Positions 24,756 to 34,769 of a stretch of 64,000 bases of DNA are shown one piece after another; position 1 is the first letter of the stretch; each line of letters begins with the position of its first letter. Both the position numbers and the translations under genes were made by a program. The notes below the pieces were generated by a model. The model searched no databases. It was given only the letters and a program-made list of their open reading frames with translations, and had not been told where the DNA came from. The DNA comes from Parabacteroides distasonis ATCC 8503 (GTDB lineage: Bacteria; Bacteroidota; Bacteroidia; Bacteroidales; Tannerellaceae), in NCBI RefSeq assembly GCF_000012845.1, contig NC_009615.1:333501-397500 (forward strand). Reading direction: 5' to 3'.

Positions 24756-26942
24756 CTATCTGATGAATAAAAGCTCACGGTATTTCGGCAAGGTCCATAT
24801 CTGGTCGTCGACAACCAGTTCCAACTTGTCGATATGGTAACGGATGGCTTCCATCATCGGGACGATCCGGTCGTGGTAAGCGATCGCCTTCTCCCGCTCG
24901 CTCTCGATCTTGTTGGCTATCTTGCGGGCGTTGACCATCTCGTCCACTTTTTCCTTGATGAAGATCGTGCGGTTCGCTATATCCTCGATGATCTCCATGT
25001 TCTTGGAGGATAGATGGGCGGCTTTATCGGCGGGGAATAATTCACGCATCTTATATACGTTGTCGATCAAGGAAGACTGGTATTTGGTGGCCATCGGGAT
25101 GATATGGTTCATTGTCAGGTCGCCTAATACACGGGCCTCGATCTGGATCTTCTTCGTGTACATCTCCCATTTGACCTCGTTGCGAGCCTCCAGCTCCTTG
25201 CGGGTCATGACTCCCGTGGACTCGAACATGCGGACGCTGCTATCTTTCAAATAAGCGTCGAAGATCAAAGGCACGCTGGTCTCGCAATCCAAGCCCCGGC
25301 GTGCGGCCTCGGCCTTCCATGCCTCGCTGTAGCCATTGCCGTCGAAATGGATCGCCTTGCATTCCTTGATATCCTTGCGGATTACCTCGATGATAGCGGC
25401 GAACTTATCCTTTCCGGTGGCTATCTTAGCGTCTACCTCGGCCTTGAACTGCCTCAACTGATCCGCTACAGCGGCGTTCAATACCAGCATGGCGGCGGCG
25501 CAGTTCGCAGAGGAACCTACGGCACGGAACTCGAAACGATTACCGGTGAAGGCGAAAGGGGAGGTACGGTTACGATCCGTGTTATCGATCAATAGCTCGG
25601 GGATACGGGCGATATCGAGTTTCATGCCTTGCTTTCCCGCTAGGTTGAAATCCTCCGTATCGCTGTTCTCCAGATGTTCCAATACCTTGGACAACTGTGT
25701 TCCTAAGAAGCTGGATATGATCGCTGGGGGAGCCTCGTTCGCTCCCAGACGATGGGCGTTGGTCGCACTGGAGATGCTGGCCTTCAGCAAGGCGTTGTGG
25801 GTGTACACGGCTTTCAGTACGTTGACCACAAAGGTGACGAAGCGCAGGTTGTCTTCCGGCGTCTTACCCGGTCCCATCAAAAGGATTCCGGTATCGGTTC
25901 CCAGCGACCAGTTATTGTGCTTGCCGGAACCGTTCACGCCTTTGAACGGTTTCTCGTGCAACAGGACACGGAACCCATGTTTGCGGGAGATCTTGCGCAT
26001 TAGGGCCATGATCAGTAAGTTATGGTCATTGGCGAGGTTGCATTCCTCGAAGATGGGAGCCAGCTCGAATTGGTTCGGGGCGACCTCGTTATGACGGGTC
26101 TTTACGGGAATGCCAAGTTTCAATGCCTCAACCTCGAGGTCTTTCATGAATTCCATGACACGGGTGGGGATGGCTCCGAAGTAATGATCCTCCAACTGTT
26201 GGTTCTTCGAGCTCTCGTGCCCCATCAGAGTACGGCCGGTCATCAACAGATCGGGACGTGCGGCGTATAGGCCCTCGTCTACTAGGAAGTATTCCTGTTC
26301 CCAACCTAGGTAGGCGTATACTTTCTTCACGTCCGGGTTGAAGTAGTGGCAGACATCGACCGCCGCCTTGTTCACGGCTTCCAAGGCTTTCAGCAAGGGA
26401 GCTTTGTAGTCGAGGGACTCGCCTGTGTAAGCGATGAAGATCGTCGGGATGCACAGGGTGTCTCCTACGATAAAAGCAGGGGAGGAAGGATCCCAAGCCG
26501 AGTAGCCACGGGCCTCGAACGTATTGCGGATACCGCCGTTCGGGAAACTGGAGGCATCCGGCTCTTGCTGGATCAGTAGTTTGCCCTCGAATTCCTCAAG
26601 TACGCCGCCTTTGCCATCGTGCTCGATGAAAGCATCGTGCTTCTCGGCGGTACCTTCCGTCAAGGGATGGAACCAGTGGGTGTAGTGGGTAGCGCCTTTT
26701 TCCATCGCCCATTTCTTCATGCCGGAGGCCACGGCGTTCGCTGTCTCACGGTCTAACGGGGTACCGTTGTCGATGGAGTCCACCAGTCTCTCGTACGCTC
26801 TCTCTGGAAGATATTTGAACATCTTCTCACGGTTGAATACCAGCTCGCCGTAATACTTGGAAGGTCTCTCGGCGGGAGTGGTTAGCTCGGTCGCTTTTTT
26901 CTCGAACGCCGATTCTACGACTCTAAATCTTAACTTTGACAT
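24756..26942 (-). CDS. glnN: Glutamine synthetase, type III
   Basis: The 728-residue enzyme makes glutamine from glutamate, ammonia and ATP. The length, roughly 700-730, and motifs are those of the GSIII class common in Bacteroidetes: EHDGKGGVLEEFEGKLL near 130, YLGWEQEYFLVDEGLYAA near 215, NEVAPNQFELAPIFEECN near 300, and KHNNWSLGTDTGILLMG near 365. It is the last gene of a minus-strand set after dapF and dapL (36-base gap), linking ammonia assimilation with diaminopimelate synthesis. It ends at a strong terminator. Confidence 0.97.
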   Translation of the reverse strand: MSKLRFRVVESAFEKKATELTTPAERPSKYYGELVFNREKMFKYLPERAYERLVDSIDNGTPLDRETANAVASGMKKWAMEKGATHYTHWFHPLTEGTAEKHDAFIEHDGKGGVLEEFEGKLLIQQEPDASSFPNGGIRNTFEARGYSAWDPSSPAFIVGDTLCIPTIFIAYTGESLDYKAPLLKALEAVNKAAVDVCHYFNPDVKKVYAYLGWEQEYFLVDEGLYAARPDLLMTGRTLMGHESSKNQQLEDHYFGAIPTRVMEFMKDLEVEALKLGIPVKTRHNEVAPNQFELAPIFEECNLANDHNLLIMALMRKISRKHGFRVLLHEKPFKGVNGSGKHNNWSLGTDTGILLMGPGKTPEDNLRFVTFVVNVLKAVYTHNALLKASISSATNAHRLGANEAPPAIISSFLGTQLSKVLEHLENSDTEDFNLAGKQGMKLDIARIPELLIDNTDRNRTSPFAFTGNRFEFRAVGSSANCAAAMLVLNAAVADQLRQFKAEVDAKIATGKDKFAAIIEVIRKDIKECKAIHFDGNGYSEAWKAEAARRGLDCETSVPLIFDAYLKDSSVRMFESTGVMTRKELEARNEVKWEMYTKKIQIEARVLGDLTMNHIIPMATKYQSSLIDNVYKMRELFPADKAAHLSSKNMEIIEDIANRTIFIKEKVDEMVNARKIANKIESEREKAIAYHDRIVPMMEAIRYHIDKLELVVDDQIWTLPKYRELLFIR

Positions 26943-26978
26943 AATACCTGATGATTATTGTTGTTTATAGTAAATGAC

Positions 26979-28208
26979 TTATCTTAGCCACTTCCTCAGC
27001 CTAGCCATGGCCTCTAGGGTGTCATCCCTATCGCCGAAAGCGGTGAGGCGTAGATAACCTTCCCCGCTCGGTCCGAATCCCACTCCGGGGGTTCCGACTA
27101 TCTTGACTTCATAAAGCAGTTTGTCAAAGAATTTCCATGAGGAGAGGCCGTCCGGGGTCTTTAGCCAGAGGTATGGGGCGTTATCGCCTCCGTACACCGT
27201 GAGACCGCAGTTTTGCAGGCCCTCTTTCATGATCTTCGCGTTGGTCATATAATAATTGATAGTAGCTGTCACTTGCTGTTTCCCGGCGGTGGAATAAACC
27301 GCTTCCGCACCCCGTTGGGTTATGTAACTGGTTCCGTTGAATTTCGTGCATTGGCGACGGTTCCATAATTTGTTCAACTGTACCCGTTGCCCGTCCAGCG
27401 TGAAGGCGTTCAGCTCCTTCGGTACGACCGTGTATCCGCAACGTATCCCCGTGAACCCGGCGGTTTTAGAGAAGCTCCGGAATTCGATAGCTACCTTCTT
27501 CGCTCCTTTGATCTCGTAGATAGAGTGGGGGATATTCGGGTCCTGTATATAAGCTTCGTAAGCGGAGTCGTACATGATAAGCACGTCGTTGGCAAGGGCA
27601 TAGTTTACCCATTTCTTCAATTCGTCCTTAGTCAAGGTCGTTCCGGTCGGGTTATTGGGATAGCAGAGGTAAAGGATGTCCACCCTGCGACTGGGCAGAT
27701 CCGGTACGAAGTTGTTTTCCGCCGTGCAAGGGATGTATACGACATCGCTCCATTTCCCGTTTTCCAATACCCCGGTGCGTCCGCTCATTACGTTCGAGTC
27801 GATGTAGACCGGATATACGGGGTCTGTCACCCCGATACTATTGTCGTGGCGGAGCATGTCACCTATATTTCCACAATCGCTTTTCGCCCCGTCGCTGATG
27901 AATACCTCGCTCGGTTCGATAAAGACTCCCCGGCTGGCATAATCGTTCTTGATGATAGCGTCGATTAGGAAAGGATATCCCTGCTCGGGGCCATATCCGT
28001 GGAATGTATCCTTGCTCGCCATTTCTTCCACGGCTTTATGCATCGCCTCAATAACGGCGGGGGCAAGTGGTTGCGTAACATCACCAATACCCATTCGAAT
28101 GATCTTATCCTTGGGATGGGTAACCTTGAAGCTGTTTACCTTTTTCGCGATGTCGGAGAAAAGGTAATTGTTCTGTAGTTTCAGGAAATGTTCATTAATT
28201 AGTGCCAT
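26979..28208 (-). CDS. dapL: LL-diaminopimelate aminotransferase
   Basis: The 409-residue class I/II PLP aminotransferase converts tetrahydrodipicolinate directly to LL-diaminopimelate using glutamate, bypassing the succinylase and acetylase steps. Features are the N-terminal IRMGIGDVTQPL near 38, GPEQGYPFLIDAII near 73, the PLP-binding LYLCYPNNPTGTTL near 185, and the Schiff-base Lys in EFRSFSKTAGFTGIRCG near 245. Length is typical of DapL. It lies 56 bases after the dapF gene, so two consecutive pathway enzymes are coexpressed. Confidence 0.96.
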   Translation of the reverse strand: MALINEHFLKLQNNYLFSDIAKKVNSFKVTHPKDKIIRMGIGDVTQPLAPAVIEAMHKAVEEMASKDTFHGYGPEQGYPFLIDAIIKNDYASRGVFIEPSEVFISDGAKSDCGNIGDMLRHDNSIGVTDPVYPVYIDSNVMSGRTGVLENGKWSDVVYIPCTAENNFVPDLPSRRVDILYLCYPNNPTGTTLTKDELKKWVNYALANDVLIMYDSAYEAYIQDPNIPHSIYEIKGAKKVAIEFRSFSKTAGFTGIRCGYTVVPKELNAFTLDGQRVQLNKLWNRRQCTKFNGTSYITQRGAEAVYSTAGKQQVTATINYYMTNAKIMKEGLQNCGLTVYGGDNAPYLWLKTPDGLSSWKFFDKLLYEVKIVGTPGVGFGPSGEGYLRLTAFGDRDDTLEAMARLRKWLR

Positions 28209-28264
28209 ACTCAGTTCTTTTGTTTTTATGTTGTTGTTTTTGTTGTTTTGTCTTGTTCCCCATG

Positions 28265-29074
28265 TCAGACTTTGATGAATCCCTCGAACACGTTGACCGC
28301 TCCGCCGGTCATAAAGACCTTACCGCTCCGCTCGTCCCACTCGATGGTTAAAGGGCCCCCATCCATGATGACCTTCGTCTTTCGCTTTGTCTTCCCACGT
28401 ACGACCCCGGCCACGGCGGTGGCGCAAGCTCCGGTTCCGCAGGCTTGTGTGATGCCGGAACCTCGTTCCCACACCCTCATCCGTACCTCGTCCGGCTTTA
28501 GCACCTGCACGAACTCCACGTTTGTCCGGTCCGGAAAAAGCGGGAGGCATTCCAGTAACGGGCCTACGCTTGCCAGACCGACCTGGTCCATCTCGTCCAC
28601 GAAGATAACCAAGTGAGGATTTCCCATAGAGATGACGGTGCCGGTGTAAATTTCTCCTCCAGCCTCAACCTCCAAGGCCATCTCGCCTACGGCAGGCATT
28701 CCCATATCTACCGTGACCTCGGTGACCTCTTCACGCTCTATTTTCAATTGTAGCTCTTTGATACCTGATAAGGTCTCTAAGGTAACCTTGTTCTTTTGCG
28801 TTAGGCCGGCCTCATAGACATATTTGCCAATGCATCTGGATGCGTTTCCGCACATCATCGCCTCGGAGCCGTCCGCATTATAGATATGCATACTGAAATC
28901 CGCGATGTCTGAAGAACCTATCAAGACCAAACCGTCAGATCCTATGCCTGTGTGCGGCTTGCTCCATGCGATAGATAATTCCTCGGGATTGTCTATCGGA
29001 TAGGCCATCGTGTTTACATAGATGTAATCATTTCCGGCACCGTGCATCTTTGTGAATCTGATTGATTTTGTCAT
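28265..29074 (-). CDS. dapF: Diaminopimelate epimerase
   Basis: The start is set at 29074 ([20 protein letters not shown]) because an upstream in-frame ATG at 29125 overlaps the -7 box. The 269-residue enzyme interconverts LL- and meso-diaminopimelate for lysine and peptidoglycan synthesis. Both catalytic cysteines are present: [14 protein letters not shown] near residue 75 and [15 protein letters not shown] near 210. It is the first gene of the dapF-dapL-glnN set. Confidence 0.96.
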   Translation of the reverse strand: MTKSIRFTKMHGAGNDYIYVNTMAYPIDNPEELSIAWSKPHTGIGSDGLVLIGSSDIADFSMHIYNADGSEAMMCGNASRCIGKYVYEAGLTQKNKVTLETLSGIKELQLKIEREEVTEVTVDMGMPAVGEMALEVEAGGEIYTGTVISMGNPHLVIFVDEMDQVGLASVGPLLECLPLFPDRTNVEFVQVLKPDEVRMRVWERGSGITQACGTGACATAVAGVVRGKTKRKTKVIMDGGPLTIEWDERSGKVFMTGGAVNVFEGFIKV

Positions 29075-29122
29075 TTTGATGATATTATTCTTTATGTTAT
29101 TTCTTTTTGTTTTATTGTGATG

Positions 29123-29130
29123 CAAATATA
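29123..29130 (-). promoter_or_regulatory. -7 box for dapF-dapL-glnN
   Basis: TATATTTG on the minus strand matches TAnnTTTG, 49 bases before the dapF start. It supports that start over the upstream ATG. The -33 match is poor. Confidence 0.5.
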
Positions 29131-29437
29131 TAACGTTTTGATAAGTATATAACAGGTGAGAGGCTCGAATGTTTTATAAATATGAGGTTTGTAATAGATT
29201 GAAGTTATAATATATGCTTTTAATTATAAATGATAATTAGAAGTGCGTGTTTTGGTTTTATATCGTAATATATGCTTTGTGAATATGGGTTGCTGTAACT
29301 GTAAGTAAAAAAACTATATATCTATCTATTTGCTTAAAATAAGTCTGTTTGTCTGACGAGCCTCTTTTTCAAGAAGCCTCAACTAGGGATAGATAATGGA
29401 TGAAAATACGTATTTAACCACTGATTTCTACGTAAAA
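29131..29437. other. Gene-free AT-rich stretch
   Basis: This stretch between the dapF promoter and array F is strongly AT-rich. I see no ORF of worth, RNA gene or clear signal in it. Confidence 0.6.
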
Positions 29438-29570
29438 GGTCATGTTTTGTCACACGAAAGGTCGCGTAAGGCGATACATATAGTCGCGTCGGGCGATACA
29501 ACCGTATGAAATGCCTCTTTTATCCGTATAAAAAATATGGTTTGACCCGTATAAATGTGAACTAGCATGA
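29438..29570. repeat. Tandem palindrome array F (about 6 weak units, 22 bp)
   Basis: Similar words recur at a 22-23 base step: GGTC at 29438 and 29460, TCGCGT at 29462 and 29484, CCGTAT at 29502, 29524 and 29547. Dyad symmetry is clear in two units (TCGC-N5-GCGA, centres 29468 and 29490) and in CCGTAT/ATATGG centred near 29532, and weak in the rest. It looks like a decayed or mixed member of the array family. It lies downstream of the secreted protein gene and upstream of dapF. Confidence 0.55.
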
Positions 29571-29718
29571 ATTATTTTTCTAGAACAAAAGGTCGTATTT
29601 GGCTAATATATTACTAAACAATCATTTGCTAATATTTTTTCTCATATTTAGGGACGAGAAGTACATCAGGCCAGAAAAATCAACTCTCCGGGAGTTTGGT
29701 TTACAAATTGACAAAAAG

Positions 29719-29757
29719 AAAGGAGCTACTCGGTTTTGTTTCCGGATAGCTCCTTTT
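29719..29757 (-). terminator. Terminator of secreted-protein gene
   Basis: AAAGGAGCTA pairs perfectly with TAGCTCCTTT. Read on the minus strand the stem is followed by CTTTTTG. It lies 28 bases after the stop of the gene at 29785. Confidence 0.85.
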
Positions 29758-29784
29758 ATCAGATTAACTAATTATCTAGATAAT

Positions 29785-31506
29785 TTATTTTACGAACTTA
29801 ACAGTTGTCTTATGAGCAGATCTCAAGAGCTTAGACTGATCGATTGAGATCATATAAATACCGTTCGGCATATTCGGAGTACTGATGTATTGCTCATCGC
29901 TAGTGATGATACCCGTAGAAACAACTCTACCTACCATATTAACGATTACATAATTACCCTTACCATTCTTTACATAAAGACCGCTAGCGGTTGTAGATAC
30001 CGTAACTTCTTGAACCTCTTCACTGATAGTCTCGTTATCGGTGATGATGCCCATAGCGTCAGATGTAATATATAATGTCGCCATGTTGACATTTTCTTTA
30101 ATGCCATCGCCTTTAGGATCAACAGCAGGACTAAAGTCTACCGTAATTTTAGTATCATTTGTAGGAGCCGTAGCCTTGATATTCATGACATTCTCTTTAT
30201 TGCTTCCTTTCAAGAAGTTGATATCTACGATCATCTTTGTATCTTTTAAGCTCGTAGCTTCAACTTTTGTCGTTGCGTCGATTTCCATTACACGAATAAC
30301 CTCATCTTTTTTAGCTTCGTAAATAGAATCAATTGTAATAGTGTAATTGGTTTCTGCGCTTGCTTTAAGATTACTAATGACACCATTAACAAGAGAGGAC
30401 ATAATAGAATTGATTGCTGTGCTCATTGTTGCTGGCATTGTAACGATCTGTTTAGACATTGGAGTCCAAGCTGTATTTACGTCAGCACGTACTGAATCTG
30501 TTGTCGTTAAAACTAGATTTGCTCCAGATACGCCAATTGTCGGAGTCAACTTCTTGTATCCTTTGATTTTGCTAGATGCGGCATCATATGAAGTCAAGAC
30601 AATAGAATCTGCAGGCATGCCTGTTGTTGATTTCAAGTTTGCATATACGACGGCGTCACCCATTGGCAATTTTGCGTTAGGTGCTTGTAGAGGTTTACCG
30701 AATAAGCTAGCCTTGATAGTACTTTCTGTCATCAACTTTGTCATATCAAGAGATATTTGGAAGTTCGGGACTTGAGCTAACGTTGCTGCTAGACTACGTA
30801 AATTATCTTCTAAAGTAATCGTATAATCAATCGTACCAGAGCTATTTGCTGTTTCTGTTAGGCTTATCAATTTTCCATCTTTAAGCGGGAAATTAGGGAT
30901 CATGCTACCCACGGTACCTAACCAACCTAATTTCAATTCTACGGATAAGCTGTTGAAAGGAAGAATGGTTCCTTTGTTCCCGGTCTTGATTAATACCGAT
31001 AATAAATTTGTGGGTTTACCCGTTTCTGCGTCAACTAAAGCAGCAGCGGATACATCAATTTTCTCTGGTAAATCAATTTTTACGGATTGTCCGTTAAGTG
31101 AAACGTTATATTCTTTATAATCACTGAATGTCAGTTTTACGTCATTAACGATCCCTGCGATGAAATCACCCATTCCCGGTGCTATCGCAGAAAAATCCAT
31201 AGAACTAAGATCCAATTTTAAACTATCAGGAGTAACCGAGATTGGATTTAATTGATCTGCACGTAGGCTTGATACTTGAGGCAAAAATAAAGGGGAATTA
31301 ATTATGCTTTCGATATTAGGATTTGTGAGAGACATGAAATCAACTCCACTAATTTGCTTTACTTGATCAAAAACGGCAGGAACAATAACTTTAACAACAG
31401 CAGCCTTTTCTTTATCTGTTAATTGTTTTTGTTGTTGTGCCATCACTGGGGTGGTAGCCATGAATATAGCGGCTGCCAAACTAATGCATGTAAAGATTTT
31501 CTTCAT
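29785..31506 (-). CDS. Large secreted protein with T9SS-like C-terminal domain
   Basis: The 573-residue protein has a signal peptide (MKKIFTCISLAAAIFMATTP, cleavage near VMAQ), a Gln/Lys-rich mature start, and then long beta-rich repeats without a catalytic motif I recognise. The last ~75 residues (GLYVKNGKGNYVIVNMVGRV, then PNMPNGIYMISID, ending KTTVKFVK) look like a type A sorting domain of the Bacteroidetes type IX secretion system. That would place it on or outside the outer membrane. The alternating Thr/Ser/Asp strands suggest an adhesin or structural protein. Function unknown; single-gene unit with its own terminator. Confidence 0.65.
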   Translation of the reverse strand: MKKIFTCISLAAAIFMATTPVMAQQQKQLTDKEKAAVVKVIVPAVFDQVKQISGVDFMSLTNPNIESIINSPLFLPQVSSLRADQLNPISVTPDSLKLDLSSMDFSAIAPGMGDFIAGIVNDVKLTFSDYKEYNVSLNGQSVKIDLPEKIDVSAAALVDAETGKPTNLLSVLIKTGNKGTILPFNSLSVELKLGWLGTVGSMIPNFPLKDGKLISLTETANSSGTIDYTITLEDNLRSLAATLAQVPNFQISLDMTKLMTESTIKASLFGKPLQAPNAKLPMGDAVVYANLKSTTGMPADSIVLTSYDAASSKIKGYKKLTPTIGVSGANLVLTTTDSVRADVNTAWTPMSKQIVTMPATMSTAINSIMSSLVNGVISNLKASAETNYTITIDSIYEAKKDEVIRVMEIDATTKVEATSLKDTKMIVDINFLKGSNKENVMNIKATAPTNDTKITVDFSPAVDPKGDGIKENVNMATLYITSDAMGIITDNETISEEVQEVTVSTTASGLYVKNGKGNYVIVNMVGRVVSTGIITSDEQYISTPNMPNGIYMISIDQSKLLRSAHKTTVKFVK

Positions 31507-31543
31507 ATAAATTTGTTTTAAAGTGTTTTATGACTCTAGCTGG

Positions 31544-31551
31544 CAAAGTTA
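31544..31551 (-). promoter_or_regulatory. -7 box for secreted-protein gene
   Basis: TAACTTTG on the minus strand, 37 bases before the start codon at 31506. A -33 element is not evident. Confidence 0.5.
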
Positions 31552-31562
31552 TTATAAAAATT

Positions 31563-31604
31563 AAATGCACCAGCGTTTATTATTCATAAAAGTTGGTGCA
31601 TTTT
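31563..31604 (-). terminator. Terminator of gltB-gltD-asnB operon
   Basis: AAATGCACCA and TGGTGCATTT form a 10-base stem. On the minus strand it is followed by AATTTTTATAA. It sits 25 bases after the asnB stop. Confidence 0.75.
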
Positions 31605-31628
31605 GCTACTAAAGAAAAGAAATATTCG

Positions 31629-33293
31629 TCAATAAGCGGATTCATGTACGCCTTTTATGGCCCTGCCGCTTGGCTCGTTCATGTTTTTGAAAGCCGAGTC
31701 CCAAGCTAAAGCCTCTGCGGTAGAACACGCTACGCTAGGAATGGAAGGTACGCTTCTCGCTGCGCTTTCGCTGGGGAAATGCTCTTCAAAGATGGAGCGG
31801 TAATAATACTCTTCCTTGTTTTGGGGCGGATTGATCGGGAATCGTTTGGCGGCATTCGCCATCTCTTCATCAGTGACCGACTCGGAGGTTATTTTCTTTA
31901 ATGTATCGATCCAGCCATAGCCTACCCCATCCGAGAATTGCTCTTTTTGCCGCCAAGCGATCTCCTTGGGCAAGCTGTCGGAAAATGCTTCTCGAAGTAT
32001 CTTCTTCTCGATGATCGTACCCGGGCACATCTTTGCCACCGGATTCAGACGCATGGCCACATCAAGAAACTCTTTATCCAAGAACGGCACTCGTCCTTCT
32101 ACGCCCCATGCGCAAAGGCTTTTGTTCGCACGCAAGCAATCATATAAATACAATTTGCTTAATTTACGCAGGGTCTCTTCATGGAAAGCCTGTGCATTCG
32201 GGGCCTTATGGAAATATAAATATCCCCCGAATACCTCGTCCGCACCCTCGCCGCTTAGTACCATCTTGATACCCATGCTCCGGATCACACGGGCCAATAA
32301 ATACATGGGGGTAGAGGCTCGGACGGTAGTGACATCATAGGTCTCGATATGATAAATGACATCTCGTAAAGCGTCCAATCCTTCTTGTATCGTATAATGG
32401 ATCTCATGATGAACCGTACCGATCGCATCCGCTACTTTACGGGCGGCGATCAAGTCCGGGGCATCTTTCAATCCGATGGCGAACGAGTGGAGTTGAGGCC
32501 ACCATGCGTCCGCTTTCCCATTGGTCTCGATGCGTTTCGCCGCGTATTTCTTGGCGATAGCAGAGGTGATGGAGGAATCCAAACCTCCGGATAGAAGGAC
32601 GCCGTAAGGGACATCGCTCATCAGTTGGCGTTTGACGGCGGCTTCCAGCGCATCGTGAAGTTGTTGTACGTCGGTAGGATTATCTTTCACGTTGGCGTAA
32701 TCCATCCAGTCACGGGTGTACCATCTCGTGAGTTTACGGTCTTCGCTATAGAAATAATGACCGGGGAGGAACGGCTCGTAATGAGTGGCGAAGCCTTCAA
32801 GTCCTTTTAACTCAGAAGATACCATCAAGTGTCCCTCGTCATCGTATCCGATGTAGAGCGGGATCACGCCGATCGGGTCACGGGCGATCAAGTAAACCCC
32901 TTTCTCCTCGTCATAGAGAGCGAAGGCGAAAATACCATTGAGATCCTCGATGAAATCAATCCCTTTCTTCTTGTATAAGGCGAGGATCACCTCGCAATCG
33001 GAGCCGGTTTGGAACTCGTAATCGCCTTTTAACCGTTCTCGTAATTCCTGATGGTTGTAGATCTCTCCGTTGACGCAGAGGATGAGTTTCCCGTCGGGGC
33101 TGACCAAAGGCTGCCCTCCGGAGGCTGGGTCTACGATGGAAAGGCGTTCATGGGCTAAGATAGCGGTTTTGCCTTGGTAGATACCACTCCAGTCCGGCCC
33201 CCGGTGACGGATTCGTTTACTCATTAATAACGCTTGTTTACGCAGGGCTTGCGCTCCGTCGTGTATATTGAATATCGCTGTTATACCACACAT
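31629..33293 (-). CDS. asnB: Asparagine synthetase B, glutamine-hydrolysing
   Basis: The start is 33293, not the ATG two codons upstream, because the mature protein must begin MCGITAIF with Cys2 as glutaminase nucleophile. The 554-residue enzyme makes asparagine from aspartate, glutamine and ATP. The N-terminal Ntn domain has RHRGPDWSG near 30 and LSIVDPASGGQP near 55. The synthetase domain has the ATP loop GVLLSGGLDSSITSA near 230. Length matches AsnB. It is the third gene after gltB and gltD. Confidence 0.95.
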   Translation of the reverse strand: MCGITAIFNIHDGAQALRKQALLMSKRIRHRGPDWSGIYQGKTAILAHERLSIVDPASGGQPLVSPDGKLILCVNGEIYNHQELRERLKGDYEFQTGSDCEVILALYKKKGIDFIEDLNGIFAFALYDEEKGVYLIARDPIGVIPLYIGYDDEGHLMVSSELKGLEGFATHYEPFLPGHYFYSEDRKLTRWYTRDWMDYANVKDNPTDVQQLHDALEAAVKRQLMSDVPYGVLLSGGLDSSITSAIAKKYAAKRIETNGKADAWWPQLHSFAIGLKDAPDLIAARKVADAIGTVHHEIHYTIQEGLDALRDVIYHIETYDVTTVRASTPMYLLARVIRSMGIKMVLSGEGADEVFGGYLYFHKAPNAQAFHEETLRKLSKLYLYDCLRANKSLCAWGVEGRVPFLDKEFLDVAMRLNPVAKMCPGTIIEKKILREAFSDSLPKEIAWRQKEQFSDGVGYGWIDTLKKITSESVTDEEMANAAKRFPINPPQNKEEYYYRSIFEEHFPSESAARSVPSIPSVACSTAEALAWDSAFKNMNEPSGRAIKGVHESAY

Positions 33294-33319
33294 GATCATT
33301 AAAAATTGAAAGTTGAAAA

Positions 33320-34744
33320 TTAGTTGGTTTGTAAGAAACGGTCGATGGATCGGGCGACATTACGGCCGGAGGCCATCGCTTTTACGACTAAGCTCGCTCC
33401 GCTGACAGCGTCTCCGCAGGCGAATAGGTTGCTGTTGGCGGTATATCCGGCGTTGTCTACGGCGATGTTATTGCGGTTGTCGGTAGCCAATCGCAGTTCT
33501 TTGATCAATCCTTCTTGTACCGGATGCAGGAAGCCCATGGCGAGGAAAACCAGATCGGCCTCGATGATCTCTTTCTTGCCGGTCTGTCTCATTTGCGGAC
33601 GGCCTCCGTCTGGGGAGGGAACCCATTCGACTTCTTCTACCTCAACCCCTATCAGGTTGTTTTTCTCTCCGATAAAACGGTTAGAGGCTAGGTTCCACCG
33701 GCGGATACAACCTTCCTCATGGCTGCTGCTGGTTTTCAGTACTTGGGGATACATGGGCCAAGGTGTCGCCGGATTCTGTCCGACGGGTGGCTGGGGCATG
33801 ATCTCGATCTGGGTGACACAGGCCGCCCCATGACGGTTCGCTGTCCCTACGCAATCGCTACCCGTATCGCCTCCGCCAATCACTAAGACTTTCTTGCCTT
33901 TGCAATTGATCTGGCTTTTGGGCGGGATGGGGATGCCTTCTAAGATCCGGTTCTGCTGGCTTAATAACTCCAAGGCGAAATGTACGCCTCTTAAATGACG
34001 TCCCTCGATAGATAGATCCCGGGGAACCTCGGCGCCGATCGCTACGCAAACAGCGTCGAAATCTTTCACTACATCTTTCGCTAATATCTCTTTGCCGACC
34101 ATCGTGTTTACACGGAAAAGAATCCCTTCTTGCTCCATGATGCGGATACGGCGATCGATAATGTGCTTGCCTAGCTTGAAATTGGGGATGCCGAAACGTA
34201 GCAAGCCGCCCGGTAACTCATCTTTCTCGAATACGGTGACTTCATATCCTTTCCGGTTCAATTGGTTCGCCACGGTCAATCCGGCGGGACCGCTACCGAT
34301 CACGGCTACTTTTTTCCCGTTGCGTACTGGTTGGATAGGCTGTACGTATCCTTCCCGGAAAGCGGCTTCCACGATAGCCGCCTCGTTCTCACGGATCGTG
34401 ACAGGTTCGTCGCAGCTAAGTTTCAGTACGCAGCTTTTCTCGCAGAGGGCGGGGCAGACACGTCCCGTGAACTCCGGGAAGTCGTCGGTCTGCTCCAATA
34501 CGTGATATGCCTCTTTGTAACGGCCTTTGTATAACAAATCTTGCCATTCGGGTTGCTTGTTACCCAGCGGGCAGGCCCAGTGGCAGAAGGGTACGCCACA
34601 ATCCATGCAGCGGGAGGCCTGCGTACGGCGGTCGCCGCTGTTCAAGGTCTGTTCTACCTCGCTGAAATCATCTATACGTTCGTGGACGGGACGATAGCCC
34701 GCCTCTTGTCTATGTATCGTTAGAAATGCTCTTGGGTTTCCCAT
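33320..34744 (-). CDS. gltD: Glutamate synthase small subunit
   Basis: The start is taken at 34744 (MGNPRAFLTIHRQEAG), 25 bases after the gltB stop; a longer frame runs back into gltB. The 474-residue flavoprotein passes electrons from NADPH to the large subunit. An N-terminal Fe-S region has CMDCGVPFCHWACPLGN near 50 and CPALCEKSCVL near 105. FAD- and NAD(P)-binding Rossmann motifs VAVIGSGPAGLTVA near 150 and VLVIGGGDTGSDCVG near 290 follow, with a C-terminal ACGDAVSGASLVV. All parts are present. Confidence 0.96.
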   Translation of the reverse strand: MGNPRAFLTIHRQEAGYRPVHERIDDFSEVEQTLNSGDRRTQASRCMDCGVPFCHWACPLGNKQPEWQDLLYKGRYKEAYHVLEQTDDFPEFTGRVCPALCEKSCVLKLSCDEPVTIRENEAAIVEAAFREGYVQPIQPVRNGKKVAVIGSGPAGLTVANQLNRKGYEVTVFEKDELPGGLLRFGIPNFKLGKHIIDRRIRIMEQEGILFRVNTMVGKEILAKDVVKDFDAVCVAIGAEVPRDLSIEGRHLRGVHFALELLSQQNRILEGIPIPPKSQINCKGKKVLVIGGGDTGSDCVGTANRHGAACVTQIEIMPQPPVGQNPATPWPMYPQVLKTSSSHEEGCIRRWNLASNRFIGEKNNLIGVEVEEVEWVPSPDGGRPQMRQTGKKEIIEADLVFLAMGFLHPVQEGLIKELRLATDNRNNIAVDNAGYTANSNLFACGDAVSGASLVVKAMASGRNVARSIDRFLQTN

Positions 34745-34769
34745 AGTTCTCTTGTTTTTGTGTAAATAT

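Noticed and set aside
29075..29125. Longer start for dapF at 29125
   Set aside because: The upstream ATG overlaps the -7 box, and the extension is Asn/Lys-rich and unlike the family.
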